Shown piece by piece: positions 62,514 through 64,000 of a stretch of DNA of 64,000 nt. Position 1 is the first letter of the stretch. Every line of letters starts with the position of its first letter. Both the position numbers and the translations under genes were made by a program. Under the pieces are notes generated by a model. It was not told where the DNA came from, did not search any database, and worked only from the letters and a program-made list of their open reading frames with translations. Source of the stretch: Actinomadura madurae (GTDB lineage: Bacteria > Actinomycetota > Actinomycetes > Streptosporangiales > Streptosporangiaceae); contig NZ_FOVH01000012.1 in NCBI RefSeq assembly GCF_900115095.1, forward strand, positions 124,001 through 188,000, read 5' to 3'.

Positions 62514-62528
62514 GCGGCGCTACCACTC
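62499..62528. terminator. hairpin between convergent genes
   Basis: GAGTGGTA at 62499-62506 pairs with TACCACTC at 62521-62528, the stem extended by three G/C pairs past a bulge. It overlaps the stop of the FMN oxidase, as compact convergent terminators do. Confidence 0.4.
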
Positions 62529-63671
62529 GCGGGGAACCCGGACGCAGTCGCGGCTGAGTTCGTCGATCGAGCGGCAGCCGAGCAGGCCCATCGCGTTCTC
62601 GGTCTCGTCATGAAGGATCTGCAGCACCCGGCGTACGCCGGCCTCGCCGCCGATCGCCAGCCCGTAGACGTAGGGGCGTCCGACGAGCACCGCGCGCGCA
62701 CCGATCGCGAGCGCCTTGACCACGTCGGTCCCGCGCCGGACACCACCGTCGATGAACACCTCTCCGCGGTCTCCGACGGCGTCGACGATTTCGGGAAGCG
62801 CTTCGATGGTCGCGGGTACTCCGTCCAGCTGCCGCCCACCATGATTGGAGACGACGACACCGTCCGCGCCCATCTCGATCATCCTGGCCGCCTCGTCACC
62901 GCGGAGGATGCCCTTGATGACCAGCGGGCCGCTCCAGCGTTCGCGGACCAGCTTGAAGTCGGCCTCGGTCACCGGCCGCATCGTGCTGGAGAGGGCGCTG
63001 CCGGCGGCTTTGATCGACAACATCTTCTGCGAGAATCCGGCCGCCGTGCCGCGCCCCACGCTGCCGCGCAGGAAGTCCAGCGACCAGCGTGGCCGGACGG
63101 CGCCGGCCGCGAGCAGCCGGGGGGTCATCTTGAGCGGCAGTGAGAAGCGGTTGCGCACGTCCCGCTCGCGCAGCGCGCGCATCGTGGTGTCGACGGTGAG
63201 GCACAGGGCGTCGTACCCGGCGGCCGCCGCGCGGTCGACCAGTTCGGCGGTCTCGGAGGCGTCCCCGGGCGGCAGGTAGAGCTGGAACCATTTCGGGCCG
63301 GTGGCCAGCTGGGCGACCGTCTCAAGTGGATAGCTGGAGACGGTGCTCAACGCGAACCCGGTCCCCATCGCACCGGCCGCGCGGGCCACGGCGAGCTCCG
63401 CTTCGCTGCTGGCCATGCGCTGGTAGCCCGCCGGGTCGAGCAGCACCGGCATCGACACCGGCTTGCCGAGGACCGTTGTGGCGACGTCGCGCCGGCTCAC
63501 GTCCACCAGCGCGCGTGGGCGCAGCCGGATTCGCTCGTAGGCGACCTGGTTGGCGCGCAACGAGACCTCGTCGCCGGCACCGCCGGCGATGATGTCGAAG
63601 ATCGGCCGGGGGAGTCGCCGTCGTGCCGCTCGCTCGATGTCGGCCAGATTGATCAGCCGCTCCAAACCCAT
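62520..63671 (-). CDS. FMN-dependent alpha-hydroxy acid dehydrogenase/oxidase
   Basis: 383 residues. The TIM barrel shows FDIIAGGAGDEVSLRANQVA, FQLYLPPG, YDALCLTVDTTMRALRERD, VIKGILRGDEAARMIEMGADG, the catalytic His in SNHGGRQLDGVPATIEALPEI, and DGGVRRGTDVVKALAIGARAVLVGRP. Oxidises an (S)-2-hydroxy acid to the 2-oxo acid with FMN (lactate, mandelate or glycolate type). Might act with the ThDP enzyme on 2-oxo acids in the same pathway, an inference. Confidence 0.92.
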   Translation of the reverse strand: MGLERLINLADIERAARRRLPRPIFDIIAGGAGDEVSLRANQVAYERIRLRPRALVDVSRRDVATTVLGKPVSMPVLLDPAGYQRMASSEAELAVARAAGAMGTGFALSTVSSYPLETVAQLATGPKWFQLYLPPGDASETAELVDRAAAAGYDALCLTVDTTMRALRERDVRNRFSLPLKMTPRLLAAGAVRPRWSLDFLRGSVGRGTAAGFSQKMLSIKAAGSALSSTMRPVTEADFKLVRERWSGPLVIKGILRGDEAARMIEMGADGVVVSNHGGRQLDGVPATIEALPEIVDAVGDRGEVFIDGGVRRGTDVVKALAIGARAVLVGRPYVYGLAIGGEAGVRRVLQILHDETENAMGLLGCRSIDELSRDCVRVPREW

Positions 63672-63751
63672 CTGCTGTGTCCCTTTCGCGATCGCGAGCC
63701 GGGCGTGTCCGGTGCCGTGTGCTCAGTCCAGCACCGTCGCCGCTTCGCCAG

Positions 63752-64000
63752 TCATCGATCCAAGAAGCGAGCCGTGCGGCGTTCTTGGACTGCCGCCATA
63801 CCTTCGGCGTAGTCCTCGGTCGTTTTCAGCGCGGTCTGCTGCGCGAGTTCCGCCGCGAGTATCCGCTCGAGGTCGGCCAGGAGCGGGCGCCGCGTCGCGA
63901 GCTTCAGCAGCCGAGCGGGCTGTGGTGCCGCCTCGGCGAATGTCCGCGCCTGGGCCAGGGCGTCATCGAGGAGGCGCTGGGGGGCGGAGACGCCGTCGCA
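63752..64000 (-). CDS. enoyl-CoA hydratase/isomerase, C-terminal part (5' beyond window)
   Basis: Open from the window edge to TGA at 63752; about 82 residues, ending AVQERRTARFLDR. The helices LLDDALAQARTFAEAAPQPARLLKL and the AEGMAAVQERR end are the typical C-terminal helical part of a crotonase. The N-terminal catalytic core lies outside. Confidence 0.7.
   Translation of the reverse strand, partial: CDGVSAPQRLLDDALAQARTFAEAAPQPARLLKLATRRPLLADLERILAAELAQQTALKTTEDYAEGMAAVQERRTARFLDR

Noticed and set aside
1..64000. Transposases, integrases, phage genes, CRISPR repeats, tRNA or rRNA genes
   Set aside because: None was visible; the pseudogenes at 19612 and 42225 have no flanking repeat or transposase that would show a mobile origin.

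Overview
The window is very GC-rich, densely packed with long operons, and uses many GTG starts and ATGA/GTGA stop-start overlaps. Its contents include a PadR-MMPL pair, an nSTAND/WD40 protein, a DUF305 and LVIVD lipoprotein/secreted pair, paired FadE-type acyl-CoA dehydrogenases and paired MaoC proteins. Together these point to a filamentous actinomycete, probably of the Streptosporangiales/Thermomonosporaceae or a related order. No rRNA, tRNA, CRISPR array, transposase or phage gene was seen.

Region 1 (1-9.6 kb, all minus strand) is one tightly coupled catabolic operon: flavin reductase, cupin, acetoacetyl-CoA-synthetase-like ligase, alpha/beta hydrolase, two amidohydrolases, LLM flavin monooxygenase, carboxymuconolactone-decarboxylase-like protein, and a PucR-type regulator cut by the window edge. 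The composition suggests oxygenative then hydrolytic opening of a nitrogen-containing compound, but the substrate cannot be read from the sequence. Region 2 (9.7-22.4 kb) is general housekeeping or envelope material: a PadR regulator with a clear autoregulatory operator, an MMPL exporter, an HTH-nSTAND-WD40 protein, an OmpA-like lipoprotein, a secreted erythromycin-esterase-like protein, a broken YhdH-type reductase, a DUF305 lipoprotein and a secreted LVIVD-repeat protein. Region 3 (22.5-26.3 kb) holds an amidohydrolase, a CoA transferase and a divergent crotonase.

Region 4 (26.3-64 kb) is a large catabolic island. A formylglycine-generating enzyme is divergent from an NtaA/DszA-like monooxygenase, an aldehyde dehydrogenase and a type I sulfatase carrying the C-S-P-T-R maturation motif. 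These are followed by a ThDP enzyme, a zinc-free MDR reductase, a FadR/GntR regulator, SnoaL, a thioesterase, a DUF35/thiolase-like (Ltp2/ChsH2-like aldolase) pair, DUF2889, two CoA ligases, a second GntR regulator, two SDRs (one without the catalytic Tyr/Lys), a cupin dioxygenase-like protein, a zinc ADH, a MaoC pair, three acyl-CoA dehydrogenase pairs, five crotonases, a thiolase, a hydroxyacyl-CoA dehydrogenase and an FMN hydroxyacid oxidase. The set resembles a beta-oxidation plus retro-aldol pathway for a branched or cyclic side chain, of the steroid-side-chain type, with sulfate-ester removal and flavin monooxygenation at the front.

Several intergenic spacers in region 4 share an AT-rich element with a GTATCC core (about 27.3, 44.6, 47.2, 55.4 and 55.7 kb, with weaker copies at 30.4, 36.7 and 47.0 kb). 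This suggests that the sulfatase, monooxygenase and beta-oxidation operons form one regulon. Some operons are also preceded by very short leader ORFs coupled to the first enzyme gene. All functional calls come from reading motifs and gene order; no database search was run.
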